Source: Azonexus sp. R2A61 (GTDB lineage Bacteria > Pseudomonadota > Gammaproteobacteria > Burkholderiales > Rhodocyclaceae). From it: DNA of 64,000 nt. The stretch covers positions 248,001-312,000 of the forward strand of contig NZ_JACBFO010000002.1 in the NCBI RefSeq assembly GCF_021401135.1, given 5' to 3'. Positions 1-8,700 of this stretch are shown here, one piece after another; within the stretch, counting starts at the first letter, position 1, and each line of letters starts with the position of its first letter. Made by a program: the position numbers and the translations under genes. A model generated the notes under the pieces. That model did no database searches, had not been told where the DNA came from, and saw only the letters and a list, made by a program, of their open reading frames with translations.

Positions 1-1069
1 TGATGCGGCCGCGCAGGAATTCCATGCGCTGGTCCGGCTTTTTCCAGACGTAGGCGGCGGGCAGCGTGACGCTGCGCGGGCGCACTTTGTCGACACCCTG
101 CAGGCGCAGGATGAAGGGGCGCACCAGCATCACGAAGGTGGCGTAGGCGGCCACCGGGTTGCCGGGCAGGCCGAGGAACCAGGCGGTTTGCCGGCCGTCG
201 TCGCTGCCGGCCGGCCGGCGCACTTCGCCGAAGGCCAGCGGCTTGCCGGGCTTGATGGCGATCTTCCACAGATTCAGGCTGCCTTCGGCCTCGACCGCCG
301 GCTTGACGTGGTCTTCCTCGCCGACCGACACGCCGCCGCTGGTGACGATCAGGTCGTTGTCGGCCGCCGCGCGGCGCAGCGCGTCGCGGGTGGCATCGAG
401 ATTGTCCGGTACGGCGCCGAGGTCGCGCACTTCGCAGCCCAGGCCTTCGAGCAGCGTGCGCAGCATGTAGCGGTTGGAGTTGTAGATGCCGCCCGGCGGC
501 AGCGGCTCGCCGGGTGCGGTCAACTCGTCGCCGGTGAAGAAAACGCCGACGCGGATGCGCCGGTAGACCGGCAGTTCCGGCAGCCCGGCCGACGCGGCCA
601 GGGCGATTTCCTGCGCCCGCAGACGGACGCCGGCGCGCAGGATCTGGCCGCCGCAGGCGATGTCCTCGCCGCGCCAGCGGATGTTCTCGCCGTCGCGCGG
701 GACATGATTGACGACGACGTCGCCGTCGACCGCGTCGCAACGTTCCTGCATCACCACGGCGGTGGCGCCCGGCGGGATCGGCGCGCCGGTGAAGATGCGC
801 GCGGCGGTGCCCGGCTGCAGTTCGCTGCCGACGCTGCCGGCCGGAATGCGCTGGCTGACCGGCAGGCGGACGCCGGCTTCGGCGATGTCGGCAACGCGCA
901 CCGCGTAGCCGTCCATCGCCGAATTATCGAGCGGCGGTACGTCGACCGTGGCATCCTGCGCGCGGGCCAGCACGCGGCCGGCGGCGGCGGTCAGCGGCAC
1001 GTGGCGGATTTCCTCGACCGGCCGGGCGGCGGCCAGCAGTTCGGCCAGGGCTTGTTCGTAAGTCAGCAT
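1..1069 (-). CDS. moeA: Molybdopterin molybdotransferase MoeA (3' end cut by window)
   Basis: This cytoplasmic enzyme inserts molybdate into adenylylated molybdopterin in the last common step of molybdenum cofactor synthesis. The reading frame runs open off the left edge, so the C-terminal domain (about 50 residues) is missing; 356 codons are present and the family is about 400-420. Visible motifs are an N-terminal PPLDNSAMDGYA block, GAPIPPGATAVV, FTGDEL and TSGGVSVGEEDHVK in the catalytic domain, and PGKPLAFG with LPGNPVA. The ATG at 1069-1067 overlaps the stop of mobB by 7 nt, so the two are translationally coupled. Molybdenum cofactor supply fits a respiratory, nitrate-using lifestyle; nitrogenase itself uses FeMo-co instead. 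Confidence 0.95.
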   Translation of the reverse strand, partial: MLTYEQALAELLAAARPVEEIRHVPLTAAAGRVLARAQDATVDVPPLDNSAMDGYAVRVADIAEAGVRLPVSQRIPAGSVGSELQPGTAARIFTGAPIPPGATAVVMQERCDAVDGDVVVNHVPRDGENIRWRGEDIACGGQILRAGVRLRAQEIALAASAGLPELPVYRRIRVGVFFTGDELTAPGEPLPPGGIYNSNRYMLRTLLEGLGCEVRDLGAVPDNLDATRDALRRAAADNDLIVTSGGVSVGEEDHVKPAVEAEGSLNLWKIAIKPGKPLAFGEVRRPAGSDDGRQTAWFLGLPGNPVAAYATFVMLVRPFILRLQGVDKVRPRSVTLPAAYVWKKPDQRMEFLRGRI

Positions 1070-1584
1070 GGGGTTACCTGCATGGGGGTTGCCTGCAATT
1101 CGCAATGACGGATGACGAAGTCGGCCACCGCGTCGATGTCGTTCAGGGGCAGCACCGGGATCGGCGCGGCGATGGCCTCGTCGCAGGCGACGGCGACGAT
1201 GTCGTCGCGCTCGGCGAAGAGCGGCGGTTTGCCGTTGGCCGGCCGATGCACTTCCAGCTTGGGCACCGGTTCCTGCTTGAAGCCTTCGACCAGCACCAGA
1301 TCGCACGGCGCCAGCCGGGCGACCAGTTCGGCCAGCACCGGCTCCGGCTCGTGGCGGCATTCGTGCATCAGCGCCCAGCGCGAGCCGCTGGCCAGCATCA
1401 CTTCGCTGGCGCCGGCCTCGCGGTGGCGCCAGGAATCCTTGCCCGGTTTGTCGATGTCGAAGCCGTGGTGCGCGTGCTTGATCACCGAGATTTTGAGGCC
1501 GCGCGCGATCAGGCGGGGAATCAGTTTTTCCAGCAGGGTCGTCTTGCCGGAGCCGGACCAGCCGGCGATGCCGAATATCTTCAT
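1063..1584 (-). CDS. mobB: Molybdopterin-guanine dinucleotide biosynthesis adaptor MobB
   Basis: A 173-residue GTP-binding protein that assists MobA in attaching GMP to molybdopterin, giving the bis-MGD cofactor of DMSO-reductase-family enzymes. It opens with a clear P-loop (GWSGSGKTTLLEKL), followed by the family signature IKHAHHGFDIDKPGKDSWRH, and LVLVEGFKQEPVPKLEVHR near the middle. Length is normal for the family. It lies directly upstream of moeA with a 7-nt overlap, giving a small cofactor operon. The P-loop and the IKHAHH block make the identification firm. Confidence 0.93.
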   Translation of the reverse strand: MKIFGIAGWSGSGKTTLLEKLIPRLIARGLKISVIKHAHHGFDIDKPGKDSWRHREAGASEVMLASGSRWALMHECRHEPEPVLAELVARLAPCDLVLVEGFKQEPVPKLEVHRPANGKPPLFAERDDIVAVACDEAIAAPIPVLPLNDIDAVADFVIRHCELQATPMQVTPC

Positions 1585-1601
1585 GGGCGGATTTTACCTG
1601 C

Positions 1602-2735
1602 TCAGGCGGCGAACACCGGCGCAAAGCCGCCGCCGGGGGTGCGGAAGTTGGTCGTCTGGCCCTGGTAGAGCCGCGCGGCGACGAGCTGGATGCGGCCGTC
1701 GTAGACGTAGCAGCGGAAGTCGGCCTTCATCGTCTGCGGCTGGCCGGCGACGAGGATTTCATGTTCGGACGGCGGGGCGATTTCCTGGGCCAGGTAATCG
1801 CCGGCGAGGATTTCGTCGAACACGCGGCGGGTCAGCTTGTCGCCACGGTAGGCGGCACGGCTGCCGAAACCGGCGGGCGGCTTGAAGAACCAGTGCTTGC
1901 GGCCGGCCCAGAGATTTTCCGCATCGGCCGGGTCGACCGCGACGGTGCGCGGCACGGCGGCGAGCAGAATCTGCTGGGTGTTGCGGTCGACCGCAAGATC
2001 GGCCAGTTTTTGCGGATCGGACAGCGTCGTCAGGTGGCGTTTGTCGGCGTGCGTGGCATGCGCCGCGGGATGCGGCGTGAGCACCACGCCGCCGGCGGCG
2101 AAAACCTCGCGGATGTCGCGGTCGACCGCAGCATCGAGGTAAAAATCGGTCAACCGGTTGTAGATCAGGTCCACCGGCTGGCCGTCGTGCAGCAGACGGT
2201 CGCCGGCGCGCTGCAGATCGGCCGGATCGGCGATTGCCGCGGCGATGCCGTTGGCGGCGAACAGGTCGCGGAACAGTTCGAACTCCGGCGCCAGGAACTG
2301 GCCGGCCGGTTCCCGGTCGACGATGACGATCTTGCGCAGCGGCGCGTCGCCGCGGACCAGCCGCCATTCTTCGCGGAACATCGCCAGCAGTTCGGCGATG
2401 ACGCGGGCGCCGTCGTCTGCCCGGCCGTGCGCGGCGAGCAGGTAGACGTTGAGCAGGCCGCCGCCGGCGTTGGTGTTGATTTCGATCAGTTTCGGGCCGT
2501 CGACCGTGAGATGGAAGTCGTAGCCCATGAACACGCCGCGCGCGGCGGTCGGCACGCGGGCGATTTCCGGGGCGCCGGCCAGCGCCTCGGCACGGAAAGC
2601 CGGCAGCGCCAGCACCGATTCAATGGCGCCGACCCGCTCGGCCATCGCCTGCAGTTGCGCCGCCGGCACGCGGATGTCGGCGGCCGAGAAGAGTTGCGGC
2701 TGGCGGGCGGCCAGGCGCTCGAAGGTGGTTTTCAT
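1602..2735 (-). CDS. ATP-grasp-like protein of unknown substrate
   Basis: A 377-residue soluble protein with no signal peptide. The segment KLIEINTNAGGGLLNVYLL near residues 83-102 and the later WFFKPPAGFGSRAAYRG and KADFRCYVYDGRIQLVAARLYQGQTTNFRTPGGGFAPVF resemble the metal- and ATP-binding parts of glutathione-synthetase/ATP-grasp ligases, in an order that would suit a circularly permuted member. That is inference from motifs; the substrate is unknown. Its start overlaps the 3' end of the helicase gene by 4 nt (ATGA) and mobB follows after 17 nt, so it probably belongs to the same minus-strand transcript. It carries one perfect and one near copy of the iterated 10-mer (1981-1996, 2121-2130). 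Confidence 0.6.
   Translation of the reverse strand: MKTTFERLAARQPQLFSAADIRVPAAQLQAMAERVGAIESVLALPAFRAEALAGAPEIARVPTAARGVFMGYDFHLTVDGPKLIEINTNAGGGLLNVYLLAAHGRADDGARVIAELLAMFREEWRLVRGDAPLRKIVIVDREPAGQFLAPEFELFRDLFAANGIAAAIADPADLQRAGDRLLHDGQPVDLIYNRLTDFYLDAAVDRDIREVFAAGGVVLTPHPAAHATHADKRHLTTLSDPQKLADLAVDRNTQQILLAAVPRTVAVDPADAENLWAGRKHWFFKPPAGFGSRAAYRGDKLTRRVFDEILAGDYLAQEIAPPSEHEILVAGQPQTMKADFRCYVYDGRIQLVAARLYQGQTTNFRTPGGGFAPVFAA
1981..1996. repeat. Perfect palindromic copy of the iterated 10-mer
   Basis: TTGCGGTCGACCGCAA, a perfect 16-bp palindrome holding TGCGGTCGAC on both strands. It lies inside the ATP-grasp-like gene, where it encodes L-A-V-D-R-N with the otherwise avoided codons CTT GCG. 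All copies are listed in the findings. Confidence 0.8.
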
Positions 2736-4657
2736 CGTTGGGCGAAAAAGTCGAGGACGACCTGCAATTCACGCGTGCGTTTCATCGGCGGCAGACTTTG
2801 CCAGACCTTGCGCCCGTACGGCTTTGATATAAGTCGTGGATCGCAGATCATCAGCACGCCCTTGTCGGCCTCGTCGCGGATCAGCCGGCCGGCGCCCTGC
2901 TTGACGTTGATCACGGCGCGCGGCAGCTGATATTCGATGAAGGCGTTGCGGCCCTGCTTCTTCATCTCTTCGATGCGCGCCGACAGCACCGGATCGTCGG
3001 GCGGCGCGAAGGGAATCTTGTCGATGACGACCAGCGACAGCGCCTCGCCACGCACGTCCACGCCTTCCCAGAAGCTCTGGCTGCCGACCAGGATGGCGTT
3101 GCCGAGATAGCGGAAGCGCTGCAGCAATTCGTTCTTGCTGCCCTCGCCCTGGACCAGCAGCGGCAGGTCGAGGCCTTCGTTTTCGATCTTCGTCTTCAGC
3201 AGTTCGTGCGTGCGGCGCATCGCGCGCAGGCTGGTGCACAAGAAGAAGGCGCCGCCGCCGGCCGCCTTGACCGCCGGCCAGGCGGCATCGACGACGGCTT
3301 CGGTGTAGTGAAAGGCGTTGGGATCGGGCATGCCGAGCGGCGCGTAGAGCACCGCCTGCTCGCCGTAGTCGAAGGGGCTGTGCCAGCAGCCGGATTCCGG
3401 CTCGCCGAGGCCGAGTTCGGCGCAGTAATGGTGGAACTTGCCCTGCACGGCGAGCGTCGCCGAGGTGAAGATCCAGGCGCGCGGGTGGCCGCCCATCTGC
3501 TTGCGGAAGATGTTGGCGACGTCGAGTGGCGTGGCGTTCAGTTGCAGCGACTGGGTGAAGGCCTCGCCCCAGAAAACGTAGCCGGCATCGACCGGATTGC
3601 GCCAGCGCGAGAGGCGTTCGCGCAGTTCGGTCGCGCGCTGCCAGCATTTTTCCAGGCCCTCGGCGCGCTGCGCCTGGGTTTCCAGCAGGGCGACGAACTT
3701 TTCCAGTTCGCTTTCGAGCAGGGCCAGCGCCGGGGAAAATTCGGGCCGTTCGAGCAGTTGACCGGCGGAATAGCGGCCGCTGTCGATACCGACCGCCAGC
3801 CGCAGGTCGCGTGCCGCTTTTTCCACCGCTTTCGACAGCGGCGTCAGGTCGAGGCAGTCGCGCGCATGCTGCAGGCCTTCGGCGCGGGCGTCGCGGGTCA
3901 GGTCGAGCACTTGTGCGGTCGACACGCTGTCGCCGAAGAAAAGCGTCGCCACTTCCGGCAGTTGGTGCGCCTCGTCGAAGATCACCGTGTTGCAGGCCGG
4001 CAGCAGTTCGGCCATGCCTTCGTCGCGCAGCATCACGTCGGCAAAGAACAGGTGATGATTGACGACGACCAGGTCGGCGGCCATCGCCTCCTTGCGCGCC
4101 TGCATCACGAAGCAGGTCTTGTAGTCCGGGCAATCCTGGCCGAGACAGTTGTCGCGCGTCGACGTGGCGTGGTTCCAGACCGGCGAGTTCTCGTTCACTT
4201 CCAGGCATTCGGCCTTGTCGCCGCTCTGCGTGGTCTTGGCGAACACGGCGATGCGCCGGGCGTCGGCGGCGTCTTCCTTGCTCAGGAAACGGCCGTCGGC
4301 CAGCGAGCGGTTCAGATGATAGGGACAGACGTAATTGGCCCGCCCCTTGAGCAGCGCGATACGCACCGGCGCCTTCAGCACCTCGCGGACCATCGGCAGG
4401 TCCTTGTTGAACAGCTGGTCCTGCAGGGTCTTGGTGCCGGTCGACACGATCACCTTGCCGTGCGACTTCAGCGCCGGCACCAGATAGGCGAAGGTCTTGC
4501 CGGTGCCGGTACCGGCCTCGGCGATGAATACCGCGTTGTTCCGGATCGCCTCGGCCACCCGCTCGGCCATCTCGACCTGTTGCGGGCGCACGCGATAGCC
4601 CCCGATGGCAGTAGCCAGCGGGCCGTCGGGCGCGAAGATTTCCTGGAGGGATGACAC
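2732..4657 (-). CDS. ATP-dependent DNA helicase, DinG/YoaA (XPD-like) family
   Basis: A 641-residue superfamily 2 helicase that unwinds DNA 5' to 3' and is usually tied to damage repair or removal of R-loops and replication roadblocks. Walker A is AEAGTGTGKTFAYL (about residues 45-58) and the Walker B box is DEAHQLPEVA. Between them lie the cysteines expected of the iron-sulfur domain (VCPYHL, then DNCLGQDCPDYKTCF). The C-terminal helicase half contains LVGSQSFWEGVDVRGEALSLVVI and the final QGAGRLIRDEADKGVL block. Length (about 640) fits YoaA better than E. coli DinG (716). It heads the minus-strand group that runs into mobB and moeA. Confidence 0.92.
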   Translation of the reverse strand: MSSLQEIFAPDGPLATAIGGYRVRPQQVEMAERVAEAIRNNAVFIAEAGTGTGKTFAYLVPALKSHGKVIVSTGTKTLQDQLFNKDLPMVREVLKAPVRIALLKGRANYVCPYHLNRSLADGRFLSKEDAADARRIAVFAKTTQSGDKAECLEVNENSPVWNHATSTRDNCLGQDCPDYKTCFVMQARKEAMAADLVVVNHHLFFADVMLRDEGMAELLPACNTVIFDEAHQLPEVATLFFGDSVSTAQVLDLTRDARAEGLQHARDCLDLTPLSKAVEKAARDLRLAVGIDSGRYSAGQLLERPEFSPALALLESELEKFVALLETQAQRAEGLEKCWQRATELRERLSRWRNPVDAGYVFWGEAFTQSLQLNATPLDVANIFRKQMGGHPRAWIFTSATLAVQGKFHHYCAELGLGEPESGCWHSPFDYGEQAVLYAPLGMPDPNAFHYTEAVVDAAWPAVKAAGGGAFFLCTSLRAMRRTHELLKTKIENEGLDLPLLVQGEGSKNELLQRFRYLGNAILVGSQSFWEGVDVRGEALSLVVIDKIPFAPPDDPVLSARIEEMKKQGRNAFIEYQLPRAVINVKQGAGRLIRDEADKGVLMICDPRLISKPYGRKVWQSLPPMKRTRELQVVLDFFAQR

Positions 4658-5013
4658 GGGGAAGGCCTTTATTCAGGGCCGGCATCTTAGCAGATCGGCC
4701 CGTTTTTCCCTTCAACAACGCCGCTGCTCAAGGAGCGGGAGAGACGCTAACGCAAGGGGTTTCGGGACATTTTCTGTTTTTTGAAGCAGCGCCGCCAATT
4801 GGTTAACTTTGCTTTACAAAACATCACTGAGCTTTTTGCCACTTATTTAGCACTAATGGCACTAGCGATCGATTATTTGTTGATTTCGCAAGAAAGCATC
4901 AGGAAAGGCAAGTGAACCCCCTGTAGAAAACCCCTATATTCGGGGCAACTATTCCAGCCCCTCAACGAAAACAACGGCAGTAAAACAGCCCCTCCTTCTA
5001 AAAAAATCGACAC
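4658..5013. other. AT-rich intergenic region between divergent genes
   Basis: 356 bp separating the helicase (minus) from the response regulator (plus). It is visibly richer in A+T than its surroundings, especially from about 4790 to 4980, and must carry both promoters. A weak hairpin (CCCC TATATTC GGGG) sits near 4936-4950. No ribosome-binding site is obvious in front of the ATG at 5014 and no convincing -35/-10 pair was found. No gene is seen here. Confidence 0.5.
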
Positions 5014-5727
5014 ATGTTTCAAATCTGCATCATCGACGACCAACCGGAATCACGCCTTTCGATCCATGACGCGCTGAGACAGTCAGGGCATGAACTTCTG
5101 TTTTTTGCCGAATTGAACGACCTCTACCTGCATCTGCTGCAAGCGCATTGCGCCATTGCCATTGTGGACACCCATCGGCTATCGCAGGATAACGCGGCCG
5201 TTATCAAAACCTTGCGTCGGATTGCACCGACCATCGGCATCGTTGGCTTGCTGGAAAACGATGACGAATCCGAAAAACTCGATCTGCTGGAGCACGGCGC
5301 AGATTACTGCATCCAAAGGCCGGGCGATCCCAGGGAACTGCAGATCGTCGTCGACAACCTGCTGGCGCGTCTGCACAGACTCCTGGGGACACCAAGAAAT
5401 GCGCCGGAGCCGGAAGACAAGAGCGCCTGGCGTCTAATCAACGATGGCTGGTCGCTGAACAGTCCGGACGGCCGGGAAATCGGGCTGACCATCAAGGAAC
5501 GGCAGATTTTGCTGCGCCTGTTCGGCGACGCCGGCGAAATCGTCTCGCGCGAAGATCTCGTTCGTTCGCTTGGCGAAGACATCTACAACTACGACTACTC
5601 GGGACTCGATGCCCTGGTCAGCCGCTTGCGCAAAAAAATTGCCGATCAGGGCCTGACCTTTCCGCTGCGTACCGTCCGCGGCAAGGGTTTCCTGCTCCTG
5701 CCCCACTCCGAGCGCACTAGCGATTGA
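5014..5727 (+). CDS. Orphan response regulator, OmpR/PhoB type, atypical receiver
   Basis: A 237-residue protein with an N-terminal receiver domain (about 1-120) and a C-terminal winged helix (about 135-232; ends in SRLRKKIADQGLTF then TVRGKGFLLL). The acidic pair D8/D9 and the phosphoacceptor D52 are present. However, the conserved Thr/Ser after beta-4 is Gly (IVGLL, G78) and the conserved Lys after beta-5 is replaced within QRP (Q101/R102), so ordinary phosphotransfer switching is doubtful. No histidine kinase lies nearby. It stands 61 bp upstream of the LEPR-XLL gene in the same direction and is the obvious candidate regulator of that locus. Confidence 0.85.
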   Translation: MFQICIIDDQPESRLSIHDALRQSGHELLFFAELNDLYLHLLQAHCAIAIVDTHRLSQDNAAVIKTLRRIAPTIGIVGLLENDDESEKLDLLEHGADYCIQRPGDPRELQIVVDNLLARLHRLLGTPRNAPEPEDKSAWRLINDGWSLNSPDGREIGLTIKERQILLRLFGDAGEIVSREDLVRSLGEDIYNYDYSGLDALVSRLRKKIADQGLTFPLRTVRGKGFLLLPHSERTSD

Positions 5728-5788
5728 ACGGAACGGCAGTCCGGCCAAATATCCAAAACATACCAAAATCATCACACAGGGGAAAACC

Positions 5789-8700
5789 ATGAGCAAGAAA
5801 GAACGCACTCACCTCCGCCCGGCTGCCCGTGCGCTGGCCCTGGAACCCCGTCTGCTGTTCGACGGTGCCGGCGCCGTCGCCGCCGCCGATAACTTCGACA
5901 TGGCAGGCGACCATGCCGCCGAGGCCCAGCAGCAGGAAACCCAGCCGGCGGCGGATGCCCGCCCGAGCGAGCTGGCGGAGAAACCGGCCGGCGCGCTGCC
6001 GCTGCTCGACCTGGCCGAGAACGCCGGTGACTACCAGGCGCTTCTGGGCGACGCCGCCAGCCTGGCGCAACAGAAACTGGTCGACTGGCTGAACAGCGAC
6101 GACTTCCGCACCCAGGCCGCCGAAATTTTCAACGCCGATGCCGGCAGCGCCAACTGGAATGCCCAGCTTGACGCGCTGCGCAGCGAGATTCTCAACGGCA
6201 GCTACGGCATCCGCACCGAAGTGCGCAGCAACGAGGAACTGATACAGGTACTGGGCGCCTGGACGGCCAGCGGCACCACCGGCGAGCGTACCATTTACCT
6301 CAATGCCGAATGGCTGGCGAAGTCCGATGCGGCCACGGTTGCTACCGTGCTGCTCGAAGAACTCGGTCATGACATCGACAATCGACTGAACAACGGCAAG
6401 GACAGCGCCGGCGACGAAGGCCACGCCTTCGCCAGCCTGCTGACCACCGGCGACGCCAACCTGGCGGTCAACCTGGGCCGCGACGACCACCGCACGCTGG
6501 TGCTCGACGGCCTGCAAGTGCAGGTGGAAAACGCCGGGCCGTACAGCATTGCCCAGGTGCACTTCGTGTCGATGCCGGAAAACCAGATCTACAGTGGTCT
6601 GGTCAACGTCAATACAGCCAGCGGCGCCTCTCAGGTCATCGAAACCATCATCGCCATCACCGCGACCAGCAACAAGACCGTCATCGTCTACGACCACTGG
6701 GAAGATGGTTACGAAAGCGACATCAATAGCCCAACGCAAACCGCGACGACCAAAGTCTGGACCTATACCGATGCCGACGGCTGGTTTGTCGATACCGACG
6801 GCAATTTCATCAAAGACGCTGGCGAGAGTGCCGTTGCCAACGGTACGAGCATCGTCGCCAATGGCCGAACGCTGATTCTCAACAACAATGTGGCGACTAC
6901 GCACGCCAGTTCGCCGGGTAGCAATGTCTTTTTCGATGGCCGCGACAAGATCGGCTCGACCAAGGCCGTGACCGTGACCCGCGCCGGCTGGGATACCGGC
7001 ATCACGACCGTCCTGGGGGGAGCGGTCAATCTGGTCGACGTCGGCAATGCGGGAACGAATTTCGTCATCCCGGTGGGGGCTGATACCTACTATTCCGGCA
7101 GTAACAGCCTTTACACGAAAACCTCGTTGTACGTCATGGCCTACGAGGACAATACGGTGGTCACCATCACGCTCGCAAACGCTGATGGCACCCTCAGCAG
7201 CAACACCATCACACGTACGCTGGCGCAAGGGGAAAGCCTGTATGTTCAAGGGGGCGGGGCATTCTCTGCGGGCACCGGTTTGAACGACGCCCGGGGAACG
7301 GTTTATGACGGCACCACCGTCTCGGCCAGCAAGGCCGTCGGCGTCAATGTCCTGGCCGGTACCAGCACCACCCAGAACCGCTGGCACAGCATCAGTTCGG
7401 TCGATAGCTGGGGCAGCAGCTACTACGCGCCGGTTGCCACCGTGGGCGGTGCCATATCGGATGTTTATTTCTACAACAACAACAGTACGGCGATCACCAT
7501 CGAGTACGAAACGGCCAGCGGAACCAGCAGTGTTACCGTTGCAGCGCACTCGGGTGGCGCCTTTGCCATGCCTGCATCCGCGGCACATTTCTACACCAGC
7601 GATGGCAGCAAATTCTACGCCGTCGCCTCGGTGGACCGCACCACCTCGCGGGATTGGAGTTACACCCTGGTCGCCGAGAAGACCCTGACCGACCGCTTCG
7701 TCACCGCCTGGGCGCCGGGCAACAGTCAGAACGACGGAACCATCCAGTCAAGCGGGCATAACGGCAGCCCGATCTGGGTCACTTCCACGGCAGATACCCT
7801 GTTGTACATCGACGGTTACGTGAAACTGTATGACACCACGGGGGCTGGTAGCACTGCAGGTAGCAGTGGTAGCGCTACCCCGGGCGGCAACGCCATCGCC
7901 ATCGACAGGATCATTGCCAAGAACGGCGACGAGATCACCGGCACTGCAGCGATCAACGCTTTCATCGCCAGCTCCAGTGGCGACATTGCCACCATGGTTT
8001 TTTCGGTCAGTCGCTTGCAGTCCTACCGTATTTACGACGCGAGCAGCGCAAAGAACCAGAGCGGTCTGGCGGTGTACACCAAGGACGGCACACTGCTGAC
8101 TGCCGCCTGGGGGCAGGACGCTACGGCGTCAGGAACCACAGCGCCCTATCTCGACATGGGCACGACCGTTTCGCCGCAACCGGACTACCTGATTACCAAG
8201 GGCGCACTGGAAAAAGCATCGGGGGGCGATCCCAGCATCAGTAACGACAACCTGCTGGTCGAACTGGGCGAAATGGTGGTCTATACGATCACCATCGAAA
8301 ACCGCGCGGTGATCGACCTGTTCAACATCAACATCAAGGATGCGATGGGTAGCCCCGATAACGGGACTTATGTTGCCAATAGCGCGACCCTGCATATCTA
8401 CGATGCGGACGGCAATGAACTGTACACAATCCCGGATTTCGACGGCAGTAGTGATCTCTTTCCGTTGTTGGGCAGCGGCTACACCCTGACCGGCGATCTG
8501 GACAACGTCAAACCCGGCACCCAAGGCTTGCAGATCGGCAGCAGGATCGTCGTCACATACGCTGTCCAGATCCGCAGCGACATCAATTCGACGCTGGCCG
8601 ACGACAACTACATGATCAGCAACAGCGTGACCATGAGCGGCCAGCCGCCGGTCGGCGACCCGATCGATCCGAAGGAAGTCACGATCAAGACCAAGGTGAC

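Noticed and set aside
4859..5724. Direct repeat GCACTAGCGAT at 4859-4869 and 5714-5724 flanking the orphan regulator gene, considered as insertion or attachment ends.
   Set aside because: Only 11 bp, no integrase or transposase nearby, and the second copy is within coding sequence; chance is adequate.
5717..7588. 623-codon minus-strand frame opposite the LEPR-XLL gene.
   Set aside because: Composition is that of an antisense shadow (Gly/Val/Asp-rich), and the plus strand has the LEPR motif and ribosome site.
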